Source of the DNA: Pyrinomonadaceae bacterium
Lineage (GTDB): Bacteria > Acidobacteriota > Blastocatellia > Pyrinomonadales > Pyrinomonadaceae
Reading direction: 5' to 3'
NCBI GenBank assembly: GCA_013813825.1
Contig: JACCRA010000195.1
Span: 1-9,015, forward strand
Length of the DNA: 9,015 nucleotides
In this document: piece by piece, positions 1 to 7,607 of the stretch
Layout: every line of letters begins with the position of its first letter
How positions within the stretch are numbered: position 1 is the stretch's first letter
Made by a program: the position numbers and the translations under genes
Notes under the pieces: model-generated
What the model saw: the letters and a program-made list of their open reading frames with translations, nothing else
Told to the model about the DNA's origin: nothing
Database searches by the model: none

Positions 1-1379
1 CCTGCCGTCACCGTGTAAAGAGTCGATTGACTGGCCGGGGCGCTCAGGAGTCGAACGTCCAACACGTCGCCCGCACCGACGCGGTAGAAACTGGTCGGAT
101 GCGGCTCGGTTGATGAAGAAGCGACGGGCTCAGTGATAGCGGCCGGCGACTTTACCTCAGCGGTCGGGCTTGTCGAAGCCGCGGCGGCGGACGCAGGCGG
201 CACCTCGTCGCGGGTCGCGCTCAAGTTGGCCGGCGTTGTGACCACCGCCGGCGGCGTGGTGGCCGCTATAGCGGCATCGTCGGTGCTTGCCGTGTCGTTT
301 GTGGCACCGACCATCTCGCCGATAGGAGTGGTATCGCGGTTCGCGGAAATATCTTTTTGGCGCGCGCGCAATTTGCTGTAAGCCACGCCGAGTTGGTAGG
401 CCGCCTCATCGTCCTTCGGATCGAAGCGAAGCACTTGCTCGTAGGCTTCGACCGCTTCCTGCCAGCGACCCGCGTCGGCGTAGGCGTGTCCTAAACCAAA
501 ATGGGCGTCGGCATAGTCGGGCTTGAGTTGAATAGCCTGCTGAAAAGCCGTAATCGCCTCGTCGAAACGCTTCGCGCGCCCGTGCTTGACGCCCTGTGAG
601 TAGTAAGTTTTAGCCTCTTCGCGCTGAACTTTCTTCGGCGGCGGCGACTGGCGAACACTCTCGACTGCCGGCTTCGCTCCGCCGCTGTTGGTGCTTGGCT
701 TGTTCGCGTTGCGCTCGTTTCTGGTGGCGGTGACGGGGCTGCCGATTGGCGGGCGTGCTCCGCCGTTTTGCGAGGCGTTGTTTGCCGGCGCGTTGGTGAC
801 GACGAGCGCGAGTTGGCGGCTGGCGGAGTCCGGGTTCATACCCACCGCTTGCCGGAAAGAAGCGGCGGCGGCATCCTTTTGTTCGAGTTTGTAATAGACG
901 TTACTCAGTTGGTAGTGCGGCTCGGCCCAGCTTGGGTAGGAGCGGATCGCGCGTTTGAGCGGCTCGACGGCCTGCGCGTGCCAGCCCAAGTTGTAGTAGG
1001 CCCGGCCCAATCCGTTCAAGGCTTCGCCGTCTTTGTCATTAAAGCGGATGGCCGCTTGATAAGCGTCGGCGGCGTCCGCCCAACGACTCAGGTAGGTGTA
1101 GGCGTTACCGAGGTTGAAGTAGGCATCACCGTCCTTCGGATTCATCTGAATCGCCCGCTTAAAGGCGCTGATGGCCTGCTCGGTTTTACCCGCCAACAGG
1201 TACTCCACACCGAGATCGTAGTGAATATTGGTGCTGCGTCGTTGCCACCCGGCGCTTCCTTGAGTACCGCTTTCGATTGTTACGGGATGTGTGGCATCGT
1301 TCCCGTCTCCACGCCGCGACGCGCCCGCCGGGGCGACGGCGGTTAAGAGAGCTAGACCGACAAAAACACCAATCCTCAT
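1..1379 (-). CDS. Exported TPR protein with start of a polysaccharide-export-like domain (3' part missing)
   Basis: An open frame runs from ATG at 1379 to the left edge without a stop, giving 459 residues of a longer protein. Residues 1-20 look like a signal peptide (MRIGVFVGLALLTAVAPAGA). Residues 51-186 hold four TPR units with the usual pattern (YFNLGNAY, GLGRAYYNLG). A Pro/Asn/Ser-rich linker covers 187-252. Two more TPRs cover 253-322 (FGLGHAYADAGRWQEAVEAY), with half of another at 323-340. A low-complexity Ala/Thr/Pro stretch covers 341-428. The last visible residues, from 431 (FYRVGAGDVLDVRL), match the opening of Wza-type polysaccharide export/SLBB domains (consensus YxIGPGDxLxI). I infer an envelope protein linked to polysaccharide export or a periplasmic scaffold. 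The start is backed by AGGAAG at 1391-1396, 11 nt upstream. The TPR part is sure; the export domain is inferred from about 15 residues. Confidence 0.87.
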   Translation of the reverse strand, partial: MRIGVFVGLALLTAVAPAGASRRGDGNDATHPVTIESGTQGSAGWQRRSTNIHYDLGVEYLLAGKTEQAISAFKRAIQMNPKDGDAYFNLGNAYTYLSRWADAADAYQAAIRFNDKDGEALNGLGRAYYNLGWHAQAVEPLKRAIRSYPSWAEPHYQLSNVYYKLEQKDAAAASFRQAVGMNPDSASRQLALVVTNAPANNASQNGGARPPIGSPVTATRNERNANKPSTNSGGAKPAVESVRQSPPPKKVQREEAKTYYSQGVKHGRAKRFDEAITAFQQAIQLKPDYADAHFGLGHAYADAGRWQEAVEAYEQVLRFDPKDDEAAYQLGVAYSKLRARQKDISANRDTTPIGEMVGATNDTASTDDAAIAATTPPAVVTTPANLSATRDEVPPASAAAASTSPTAEVKSPAAITEPVASSSTEPHPTSFYRVGAGDVLDVRLLSAPASQSTLYTVTA

Positions 1380-1708
1380 ATTGCGCTCGACTTCCTGTCC
1401 TACTGATCGGATGGCGCGCGGGTTGGGGAGAAGCCCGATTAAAATTTATGGGGAGTTGTACAAGTGAGAGTATACATAATTCGCCGCCAAAGAAAAGCGC
1501 GGCTCCCGGTATTCAGGCCAAACGGCAGTTCAATTGCAGAGTATTAGTGCGGCCGTTGAGACTGATACCAAGTTACGAAATAAAGCGAGGAAAATTTCGC
1601 CACAGAGGACAGGGTAAGGACACAGAGGGAAATGATGAATGCGAGATGATGAGTGATGGATGACAGGCCAAAGTAATCTGTCTGGCATTCTTCATTCCGC
1701 ATACCGAC
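1380..1708. other. Gene-free gap between helicase and TPR gene
   Basis: No convincing coding frame here. The part next to the TPR gene is A/T-richer than its surroundings. On the minus strand a TATACT box (1474-1469) sits about 90 nt before the TPR start and could be its -10, but no good -35 is placed 16-18 nt upstream, so this is weak. Near 1601-1630 there is a purine-rich CACAGAGG direct repeat (CCACAGAGGACAGGG, then ACACAGAGGGA), a type of dispersed intergenic sequence. It leads into the palindromic repeat annotated at 1631-1702. Confidence 0.55.
1631..1702. repeat. Degenerate ATGA/TCAT-type palindromic repeat, copy 1
   Basis: The left half is built from ATGA units (AATGATGAATGCGAGATGAT) and the right half from the complementary TCAT type (GGCATTCTTCATTCCGCAT). 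They flank a short core stem, GACAG (1662-1666) with CTGTC (1678-1682). The core AAAGTAATCTGTCT is laid out like AAAGCAGTTTGTCT in the copy between clpA and aat. Pairing outside the core is imperfect. The copy lies just downstream of the helicase stop and might fold as a 3' hairpin, but it has no T-run. Confidence 0.5.
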
Positions 1709-3121
1709 TCACCATCGCAGCCGCAAAGATTCGTCCTCCGCCCCGCCTCGCGCCTCGCGAAACTGATCGACATCGCCACGCCGCCGGCTGATGTGTTCTT
1801 CGGTCGTGTCGCGCGTGATCACTTCGTACAGCACGGCTTCCTTGTCAGGGCGTTTGCGGAGGATGCGGCCGAGGCGTTGGATGTGTTCACGCGTCGAGCC
1901 GGAGCCGGAGAGGACGACAGCGACTGAGGCTTCCGGGATGTTGACGCCTTCATTTAAGACCTTCGACGTGGCGAGCGCCAGCACCTCGCCCGCGTTGAAG
2001 GCTTCGAGCCACGCGCGCCGCTCCTTGATACCGGTCTCGTGCGTGATCGAAGGAATCAAAAATTGCTCGGAGATGCGATACACCATCTCGTTTTCCGCCG
2101 TGAAGATGATCATGCGTTCGCGCCGGTGGCGTTGCAAAAGTTCGGACAGCACACGGAGCTTTGCGTCAGTACCGAGCGCGATCCGCTTCGATTCGCGGTA
2201 GGCCATCATCGCGCGGCGTCCCTCTTCACTGCGGGCGCTGGCGATGATGAACATCTGCCAGCCCTGCAAGCCGCCGAGAGAGATGCGCTGGTCCGTCAGA
2301 AATTGGCGGAAGATCAAACGCTCGCGCTCGTAAGCGGCGCGCTCGGCGGGACTCATCTCGACATTGATACGGACGACGCTGTAGTCCGCCAGATACTCGC
2401 CGGCCATCTCCTGCGCCTCGCGTCGAAAGACGATGGGACCAATCAACTGTTCGAGCATCTGATCCGCGCCGTCGGCGCGCTCCGGCGTCGCGGTCAGGCC
2501 GAGACGAAACGGCGCGATGGCGAGTTCGGCGGCGTAGCGATAGACGCTACTCGGCAAGTGATGGCACTCGTCAAAGACGATCAGCCCGAACTGATTGCCG
2601 AGCCGTTCCATGAAACGGAAGGCCGAAGCATAAGTCGTCACCGTCAACGCTCCGACTTCAAAATAGCCGCCGCCGATCAAACCCACTTCCGCGTCAAAAC
2701 ACGAGAGCAGCAAGTCGTACCACTGGTTCATCAGATCGATAGTCGGGACGACGATCAAGGCCGAACGCTTGACCTGTTCAATCGCCATCTGCGCGACGAG
2801 GCTCTTGCCCGCGCCGGTCGGCAGAATGACGACGCCGCACCGTTGCGCTTTTCGCCATTCCCTGATGGCCTCTTCTTGGTACGGGCGCGGCTCGACCAGC
2901 AGCTTCGTCGGAAAATCAAATTGATGATAACCGCGCGCCTCGTCCGTGTAACTCGTTTTGCTCCGCACCAATTCCGTGACGACGTGCCGGTAGGCCCATG
3001 CCGGCGCGCGCCAACGCCGCACGCGCTCGTCCCAACGGAACGCCGCCGGCACTTGCGCCGACCCCTCCGCCCCCTCCAGCACAAGCGTCCCGGCGTCAAA
3101 TCTAAGCGTCAGCGTGTTCAT
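1709..3121 (-). CDS. XPB/Rad25-like DEAD/DEAH-box helicase (superfamily 2)
   Basis: A 470-residue ATP-dependent DNA helicase/translocase of the SSL2/XPB/UvsW type. Residues 1-75 form a small N-terminal region (FRWDERVRRWRAPAWAYRHV) of the kind that precedes bacterial and archaeal XPB-like cores. Motifs, in order: RPYQEEAI (79-86), Walker A PTGAGKS (101-107), DECH (184-187), TAT (210-212), MIIFTAEN (337-344), SKVLNEGVNIPEA (386-398) and QRLGRILRK (415-423). The sequence after TATPE reads RAD (215-217) where XPB proteins carry the RED motif. A helical stretch at about 255-315 lies where XPB has its thumb insertion. The likely role is DNA repair or remodelling; the exact substrate cannot be read from sequence. 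I chose ATG at 3121 over an in-frame TTG at 3145; neither has a clear ribosome-binding site. No partner nuclease (such as Bax1) is adjacent. Confidence 0.92.
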   Translation of the reverse strand: MNTLTLRFDAGTLVLEGAEGSAQVPAAFRWDERVRRWRAPAWAYRHVVTELVRSKTSYTDEARGYHQFDFPTKLLVEPRPYQEEAIREWRKAQRCGVVILPTGAGKSLVAQMAIEQVKRSALIVVPTIDLMNQWYDLLLSCFDAEVGLIGGGYFEVGALTVTTYASAFRFMERLGNQFGLIVFDECHHLPSSVYRYAAELAIAPFRLGLTATPERADGADQMLEQLIGPIVFRREAQEMAGEYLADYSVVRINVEMSPAERAAYERERLIFRQFLTDQRISLGGLQGWQMFIIASARSEEGRRAMMAYRESKRIALGTDAKLRVLSELLQRHRRERMIIFTAENEMVYRISEQFLIPSITHETGIKERRAWLEAFNAGEVLALATSKVLNEGVNIPEASVAVVLSGSGSTREHIQRLGRILRKRPDKEAVLYEVITRDTTEEHISRRRGDVDQFREARGGAEDESLRLRW

Positions 3122-3176
3122 ATCCGTGTCACAGCCATTAGCCAAACATCACGCGTCGCCCGCTGCCGGGAGCGCA

Positions 3177-3292
3177 GGCATCCTTGCCTGCCTTGAGCGC
3201 GAAAGTGCGAATAGAACGAGCGCGATAACATAAGATTGAGCGAACGTGAAGCCCTCTTAGCTCGCTGACGCGAGCTTGCAGGCAACGATGCC
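3177..3292. repeat. Inverted-repeat element between transporter and helicase genes
   Basis: The left arm GGCATCCTTGCCTGC (3177-3191) is matched in reverse complement by GCAGGCAACGATGCC (3278-3292), 14 of 15 positions, across 86 nt. The left arm region also makes its own hairpin, GCAGGCA-TCCT-TGCCTGC. A second small hairpin, GCTCGC-TGAC-GCGAGC, lies at 3260-3273. No coding frame lies inside. This looks like a short non-autonomous palindromic element (REP/MITE-like) filling the 198-nt gap. I see no clear target-site duplication. Confidence 0.5.
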
Positions 3293-3319
3293 AGAGTTCA
3301 CGGCGAAATCTTGATTAAC

Positions 3320-4420
3320 TCACCCGGTCGCGTGCGCTTCGGCGTCAGTTGTCATGGAAGCCGCAGTCGCTTCATTTGCCGAACGCCTGCGCGTCAGCAG
3401 GACGCCGCCGATGATCAGCACAGCGGCAGCGGCATGAACGGCGCGCGGGCGTTCGCCCAGCAACGGCCACGCAATGAGCGTCGCGACGAGCGGGATCGCG
3501 CACGAATAGACGGCGGTGCGGCTGCCGCCGACTTTCCGCACGCTCAGATTCCACAGCGCGTAAGCCACCACCAACGCCAGCAACACCGCGTAAGCTAAGG
3601 TCAGCCACGCTGTCAGGCTGATTGCGCCCCAATCAAGTTGCATCAACTGCGGCGCGCCGAGTAGGAGCAGCCCCGGCGTACCCGTCAACGTCGTCAGCGC
3701 GGTCAGCCGGAGCGTCGAGACACGCCCGCCGAGCGAGCGCACGCCAAGCGTATAGAGCGACCAGCAGACGGCGGATGCGAGCATTAACAGATCGCCCGTC
3801 AGCGTCGCGCGCGAGAGCGCCACGCCGCGCGCCGCGATGACAAGAGCCATCCCGGCGAACGCCAACGCGATCCCGGCGACGACAGGCCGCCGCAACCGCT
3901 CAATGCCGAAGAGCGCGCCCAGCGTCGGGACCAGCACCGGACTCGTCGCGACCAGCAGCGCGCTATTAGCCGCCGTCGTCCGCTGCAAGCCATAAATGAA
4001 CAGCGTTTGATAAAGCGTGTTCCCGATCAAACCTAACCCCACGAGCCGCCACCACACGCCCGACGGCAACGGCTCCCGCCCCTCGCGCCAACGCAGGACG
4101 AGCAGCAACAGCGCCGTCGCGAGCGCGAAGCGCAAGCCCGTGAAAGCCAGCGGCGGAAACTCTCTGAGCGCCAGCTTCACGACGCTAAAATTCGCGCCCC
4201 AGATCAGCACCACGCAGAGCATCGAGAGATCGTTGCCCGTCAGCCCCGCCGGCTCCACAGCCCGCTCGTCAATTTGTTCGGAACGATTCACCAACACAGT
4301 GTAAGTCGGCCCCACGCCCGCACAAAACAGGCAGCGCCGGACACCCGGCTTGACCGGAACGCGATTGCCAATTGATGCCGTGCGGCTTCGCGGCAGGTGG
4401 GGATGAAGGGCCTCTCCCAT
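3320..4420 (-). CDS. EamA/DMT-superfamily membrane transporter
   Basis: Integral inner-membrane protein of the drug/metabolite transporter superfamily with two EamA halves, roughly residues 67-196 and 208-343, and about ten hydrophobic segments. The first half opens with LCVVLIWGANFSVVKLAL, typical of the family, followed by TGLRFALATALLLLVLRW; the second half opens with LLMLASAVCWSLYTLG. The C-terminus is a short charged tail (RRRSANEATAAS). Such proteins export amino acids, metabolites or drugs; the substrate cannot be predicted. From ATG 4420 the product is 366 residues, longer than the usual 290-310, and its first 40-60 residues look non-membrane and unlike the family. GTG codons at 4297, 4291 and 4258 or ATG at 4222 may be the true start; none has a clear Shine-Dalgarno. 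It begins 30 nt after the aat stop, so it may share the clpS-clpA-aat transcript. Confidence 0.88.
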   Translation of the reverse strand: MGEALHPHLPRSRTASIGNRVPVKPGVRRCLFCAGVGPTYTVLVNRSEQIDERAVEPAGLTGNDLSMLCVVLIWGANFSVVKLALREFPPLAFTGLRFALATALLLLVLRWREGREPLPSGVWWRLVGLGLIGNTLYQTLFIYGLQRTTAANSALLVATSPVLVPTLGALFGIERLRRPVVAGIALAFAGMALVIAARGVALSRATLTGDLLMLASAVCWSLYTLGVRSLGGRVSTLRLTALTTLTGTPGLLLLGAPQLMQLDWGAISLTAWLTLAYAVLLALVVAYALWNLSVRKVGGSRTAVYSCAIPLVATLIAWPLLGERPRAVHAAAAVLIIGGVLLTRRRSANEATAASMTTDAEAHATG

Positions 4421-4450
4421 GACGGAAACGACTCGTGCGCCGCCGTCAAG

Positions 4451-5131
4451 CTATGTCATTCGAGGATTGCTCCGGGCGGCATCTTCAAACAGCCTCAGCC
4501 CGCGCGCTCGCGTCGCGGCCAGCTTGTCGAGAAATTCGTCGCGCGTAATCAACTTCGCGCCGAGGGTTGCCATGTGCGGCGTCATCACCTGCACGTCGAG
4601 CCATTCGGCTCCGCGCTCGCGCAAGTGCTCGATGAGGTGCAGTAGCGCGAGCTTCGAGGCGTGAGGTCGCAAGTAAAACATGCTCTCGCCCGCGAACGCG
4701 CCGCCGGCATCGACGCCGTACAGCCCGCCCGCCAAATGGTCCCCGGCCCACGCCTCAATGCTGTGCGCGTGGCCGAGCCGGTGCAGTTCGCAGTAAGCAC
4801 GGATCATCGGCGTTGTAATCCAAGTCCCCATCTCGTCCTTGCGCTTAACTCGCGCGCAATGACGAATCACGGATGAGAAATCTTGATTGATAGTGAACCG
4901 AAATTTCGCGCTCCGTCGCTCTTTGATGAGGCTGCGCGGGACGTGTAAATTCTCGAACTCCAGAATCGCGCGCTCCGCCGGACAAAACCAAGTCAGCGGC
5001 CAGCCTTCAATCGGCCACGGGAAAATCCCGCGCCGGTACGCCCCCAGCAGATTCTCCGCCGTCAGCGCGCCGCCGAGCACCACGATGTCTTCGTAAGCGT
5101 CGCGCGGATCGGGAAACTGGATCAGACTCAT
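4451..5131 (-). CDS. aat: Leucyl/phenylalanyl-tRNA-protein transferase
   Basis: Cytoplasmic enzyme that moves Leu or Phe from aminoacyl-tRNA to proteins with N-terminal Lys or Arg, creating a primary N-degron for ClpS. 226 residues, a normal length. Family landmarks: LIQFPDP near the N-terminus, LLGAYRRGIFPW (28-39), WFCPAERAIL (48-57; many homologues have WWSP here), GTWIT (102-106), GGLYGVDAGGAFAGESMF (135-152), ASKLALLHL (158-166) and LDVQVMTPHMATLGA (178-192). E149 and Q181 line up with the catalytic-site E156 and Q188 of the E. coli enzyme. I chose ATG 5131 because homology begins there. An in-frame ATG at 5203 adds 24 residues that only translate the palindromic repeat. No Shine-Dalgarno precedes 5131; the bases just upstream read TTTCTCCT. 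It lies downstream of clpS and clpA, fitting one N-degron module. Confidence 0.95.
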   Translation of the reverse strand: MSLIQFPDPRDAYEDIVVLGGALTAENLLGAYRRGIFPWPIEGWPLTWFCPAERAILEFENLHVPRSLIKERRSAKFRFTINQDFSSVIRHCARVKRKDEMGTWITTPMIRAYCELHRLGHAHSIEAWAGDHLAGGLYGVDAGGAFAGESMFYLRPHASKLALLHLIEHLRERGAEWLDVQVMTPHMATLGAKLITRDEFLDKLAATRARGLRLFEDAARSNPRMT

Positions 5132-5133
5132 AG

Positions 5134-5234
5134 GAGAAATGATAAATGATGAATGCGAAATGACGAATGAAAGACGAAAGCAGTTTGTCTTTACATTCAT
5201 CATTCATCATTTCGCATTCATCATTTATCTTCTC
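5134..5234. repeat. Long near-perfect palindromic repeat between clpA and aat, copy 2
   Basis: The left arm 5141-5175 is made of ATGA/AATG units (GATAAATGATGAATGCGAAA...) and the right arm 5187-5229 is its reverse complement. After looping out 8 extra bases on the right (ACATTCAT, 5193-5200), 34 of 35 positions match. GAGAA (5134-5138) and TTCTC (5230-5234) extend the stem. The loop is about 11 nt (GAAAGCAGTTT). It fills nearly all of the 112-nt gap between the clpA stop and the aat start, so a shared transcript would carry a very stable hairpin there. There is no T-run of the kind a classic terminator has. It may act as an RNA processing or stability element, or be a dispersed element that landed in the operon. 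Confidence 0.75.
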
Positions 5235-5243
5235 TGTGGCTAA

Positions 5244-7496
5244 TTATTCCGGGAAGCGCAAGACTAATTCACCGTCGAGTTCGTCAACCCACACTTCTCC
5301 GCTATGCTCCGTTTCGCCAAAAAGTAGTTGCTCGGCGAGCGGCTGTTTGATTTTCGCTTGAATGAGCCGCGCCATCGGGCGCGCGCCGTAGAGGCGATCA
5401 AAGCCGCGCTTCGCCAACCACGCCCGCGCCAATTCGGTGAGCCTTACTGTCAATTTCCGCTCGGCGAGTTGCGCGTTCAATTCATTGATGAACTTATCGA
5501 CGACTTTTTCGATCACCTCGAAGCTTAGAGACTCGAAGGCGACCCACGCATCGAGCCGGTTGCGGAATTCGGGACTGAAGGTGCGCTCAATCGCGCCGCG
5601 CCCCTGTCCCCGGCCTTCCGAGCTTTGAAAACCGATGCCGCCCTGACTCAACTCCCGCGCGCCAGCGTTGGTCGTCATGATTAGGATGACGTTGCGGAAG
5701 TCGGCCTTCTTGCCGTTGTTGTCGGTGAGCGTCGCGTGATCCATCACTTGCAGCAGGATGTTGAAAAGGTTCGGGTGCGCCTTCTCGATCTCGTCTAAGA
5801 CGAGGACGGCGTAAGGTGTCTTGTTGATCGCGTCGGTCAGCAAGCCGCCCTGATCGAAGCCGACGTAGCCGGGCGGCGCGCCGATCAAGCGCGAGACGGT
5901 GTGCGGCTCGGCGTACTCGCTCATGTCGAAGCGAATAAACTCGACGCCGAGCGTCGCGGCCAACTGCTTCGCGAGTTCCGTCTTGCCCACGCCCGTCGGA
6001 CCGGAGAAGAGGAACGAGCCGATGGGCTTCTCCGCTTGACCGAGGCCGGCGCGAGAGAGCTTGATCGCACGCACGACCTGCTCAATCGCATGATCCTGCC
6101 CGTAGATGACGCCGCGTAGTTCGCCCTCCAACTCGCGCAAGCGATCCTTCTCAGAACTAACAACCGTCTTCGGCGGAATCTTCGCCATCCGAGCAACGAC
6201 TGTTTCGACCTCTTTCACATTGATCCGCTTCGGGCGTTTCCCTTCCGGCAAAAGTTTGACGGCCGCGCCCGCCTCGTCCATCACGTCAATCGCCTTGTCC
6301 GGCAAGAAGCGATCATGCAGATACTTGGCCGACAATTCCGCCGCGACACGCAAGGCTTCCGGCGTGTAGCGGACGCCGTGATGCTTTTCGTAATAACTCT
6401 TCAAGCCGTTGAGAATCTCAATGGTCTCTTCGACGCTCGGCTCGCCGATCTCGATCTTCTGGAAGCGGCGCGCCAGCGCGCGGTCGCGCTCGAACGCGGC
6501 CTTGTATTCGCCGTAGGTCGTCGAACCGATGCAGCGAATCGCGCCCGAAGCCAGCGCGGGCTTGAGAATGTTCGAGGCGTCCATCGAGCCGCCTGAAACC
6601 GCGCCCGCCCCGACGATGGTGTGAATCTCATCGATGAACAGAATCGCGTCGGGCAGTTTCACCAGAGCGTTGATAATCGCTTTGAAACGCTGCTCAAACT
6701 CGCCGCGGTACTTCGTCCCCGCCAAGACCGCTCCCATGTCGAGCGCGTAGAGCCGCGCCGCGCGCAAGACTTCGGGGACTTCACCTTGATGAATCTTGAG
6801 CGCCAAGCCTTCGGCAATCGCCGTCTTCCCGACGCCCGGCTCGCCGACGTAGATCGGATTATTTTTCCGCCGGCGGCACAAGATTTGGATCGTCCGTTCC
6901 AACTCCGGCGTCCGCCCGATCAACGGATCGATGTGGCCTTCGCCCGCCCGCGCGTTGAGATCGACCGTGAAGGCCGCCAGCGGATCGCGCGCCGCCGGCA
7001 GTTGTTCCGAGTCTTCATCCTCCGCGCCGCCGGTAAACGAAGGCTCTTCGGTCGGCGTCAGTTTCGAGATGCCATGCGCGAGGTAGTTCAGCACGTCGAG
7101 CCGCTTGAGTCCTTGTCGCTTCAGCAAATAGACGGCGTGCGAGCGTTCGACTTGAAAGAGCGCGGCCAAGACGTTGCCGCCATCTATACGCCGCTGTCCG
7201 CTGCCCTCCGCCTGCAAGACGGCGTACTCCAACACGCGCCGGAAGGTCTGCGTCTGTTCGGGCAGCGTGCCCAACTCGCCGCCACCACCGTGCGCCTCGA
7301 TGCGCTCGTCCAAAAACTGTTCCAACTCCCGCCGCAGCGCATCGACATCGCCGCCGCAGTTGCGTAGCACCTCGCGCGCCGCGCGGTCGTCCAACAGCGC
7401 GAACAACAAGTGTTCGAGCGTCACGTACTCGTGCCGCCGCCGGATAGCTTCATTGACGGCGGAGCTTAAAGTGGCCTGTAATTCGTTCGTCAACAT
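5244..7496 (-). CDS. clpA: ATP-dependent Clp protease ATP-binding subunit ClpA
   Basis: Hexameric AAA+ unfoldase that feeds substrates, including those handed over by ClpS, into ClpP. 750 residues, close to E. coli ClpA. Domains: double Clp-N repeat (about 1-150), acidic linker (155-172), D1 with Walker A GEPGVGKT (218-225), pore-loop GTKYRGEFE (260-268) and Walker B ILFIDE (285-290), then D2 with Walker A GPTGVGKT (499-506), pore-loop GYVGFDQGG (543-551), Walker B VLVLDE (564-569) and sensor-2 GARP (704-707). The C-terminal small domain ends at 750. There is no ClpB/ClpC-type coiled-coil middle insertion between D1 and D2. The ClpP-docking tripeptide is IGF (621-623). I chose ATG 7496, where the conserved N-domain begins; an in-frame TTG at 7565 would add an unlikely 23 residues. 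It follows clpS after 111 nt, which contain a small AGCGCC-ACC-GGCGCT hairpin (7545-7559) without a T-run. Confidence 0.97.
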   Translation of the reverse strand: MLTNELQATLSSAVNEAIRRRHEYVTLEHLLFALLDDRAAREVLRNCGGDVDALRRELEQFLDERIEAHGGGGELGTLPEQTQTFRRVLEYAVLQAEGSGQRRIDGGNVLAALFQVERSHAVYLLKRQGLKRLDVLNYLAHGISKLTPTEEPSFTGGAEDEDSEQLPAARDPLAAFTVDLNARAGEGHIDPLIGRTPELERTIQILCRRRKNNPIYVGEPGVGKTAIAEGLALKIHQGEVPEVLRAARLYALDMGAVLAGTKYRGEFEQRFKAIINALVKLPDAILFIDEIHTIVGAGAVSGGSMDASNILKPALASGAIRCIGSTTYGEYKAAFERDRALARRFQKIEIGEPSVEETIEILNGLKSYYEKHHGVRYTPEALRVAAELSAKYLHDRFLPDKAIDVMDEAGAAVKLLPEGKRPKRINVKEVETVVARMAKIPPKTVVSSEKDRLRELEGELRGVIYGQDHAIEQVVRAIKLSRAGLGQAEKPIGSFLFSGPTGVGKTELAKQLAATLGVEFIRFDMSEYAEPHTVSRLIGAPPGYVGFDQGGLLTDAINKTPYAVLVLDEIEKAHPNLFNILLQVMDHATLTDNNGKKADFRNVILIMTTNAGARELSQGGIGFQSSEGRGQGRGAIERTFSPEFRNRLDAWVAFESLSFEVIEKVVDKFINELNAQLAERKLTVRLTELARAWLAKRGFDRLYGARPMARLIQAKIKQPLAEQLLFGETEHSGEVWVDELDGELVLRFPE

Positions 7497-7607
7497 AACC
7501 AAAATTGACTGCCCTTGATTTGATGTTAGCGTCTTTAGAATGTCAGCGCCACCGGCGCTTCTCAAGACCGCCCTCTGGCACCAGTCCCTATCGATTCTCC
7601 GCGCCCG

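Noticed and set aside
768..1346. 192-residue plus-strand frame
   Set aside because: Antisense to the TPR gene, which has a signal peptide, RBS and regular repeats.
2039..3196. 385-residue plus-strand frame
   Set aside because: Lies wholly antisense to the helicase, whose motifs are complete; Arg/His-rich composition is typical of a shadow frame in GC-rich DNA.
6621..7367. 248-residue plus-strand frame
   Set aside because: Antisense shadow of clpA with repeated Arg/Asp-rich composition and no domain.
7545..7559. AGCGCC-ACC-GGCGCT hairpin as a clpS terminator
   Set aside because: Six-bp stem without a T-run on the minus strand; too weak to call.
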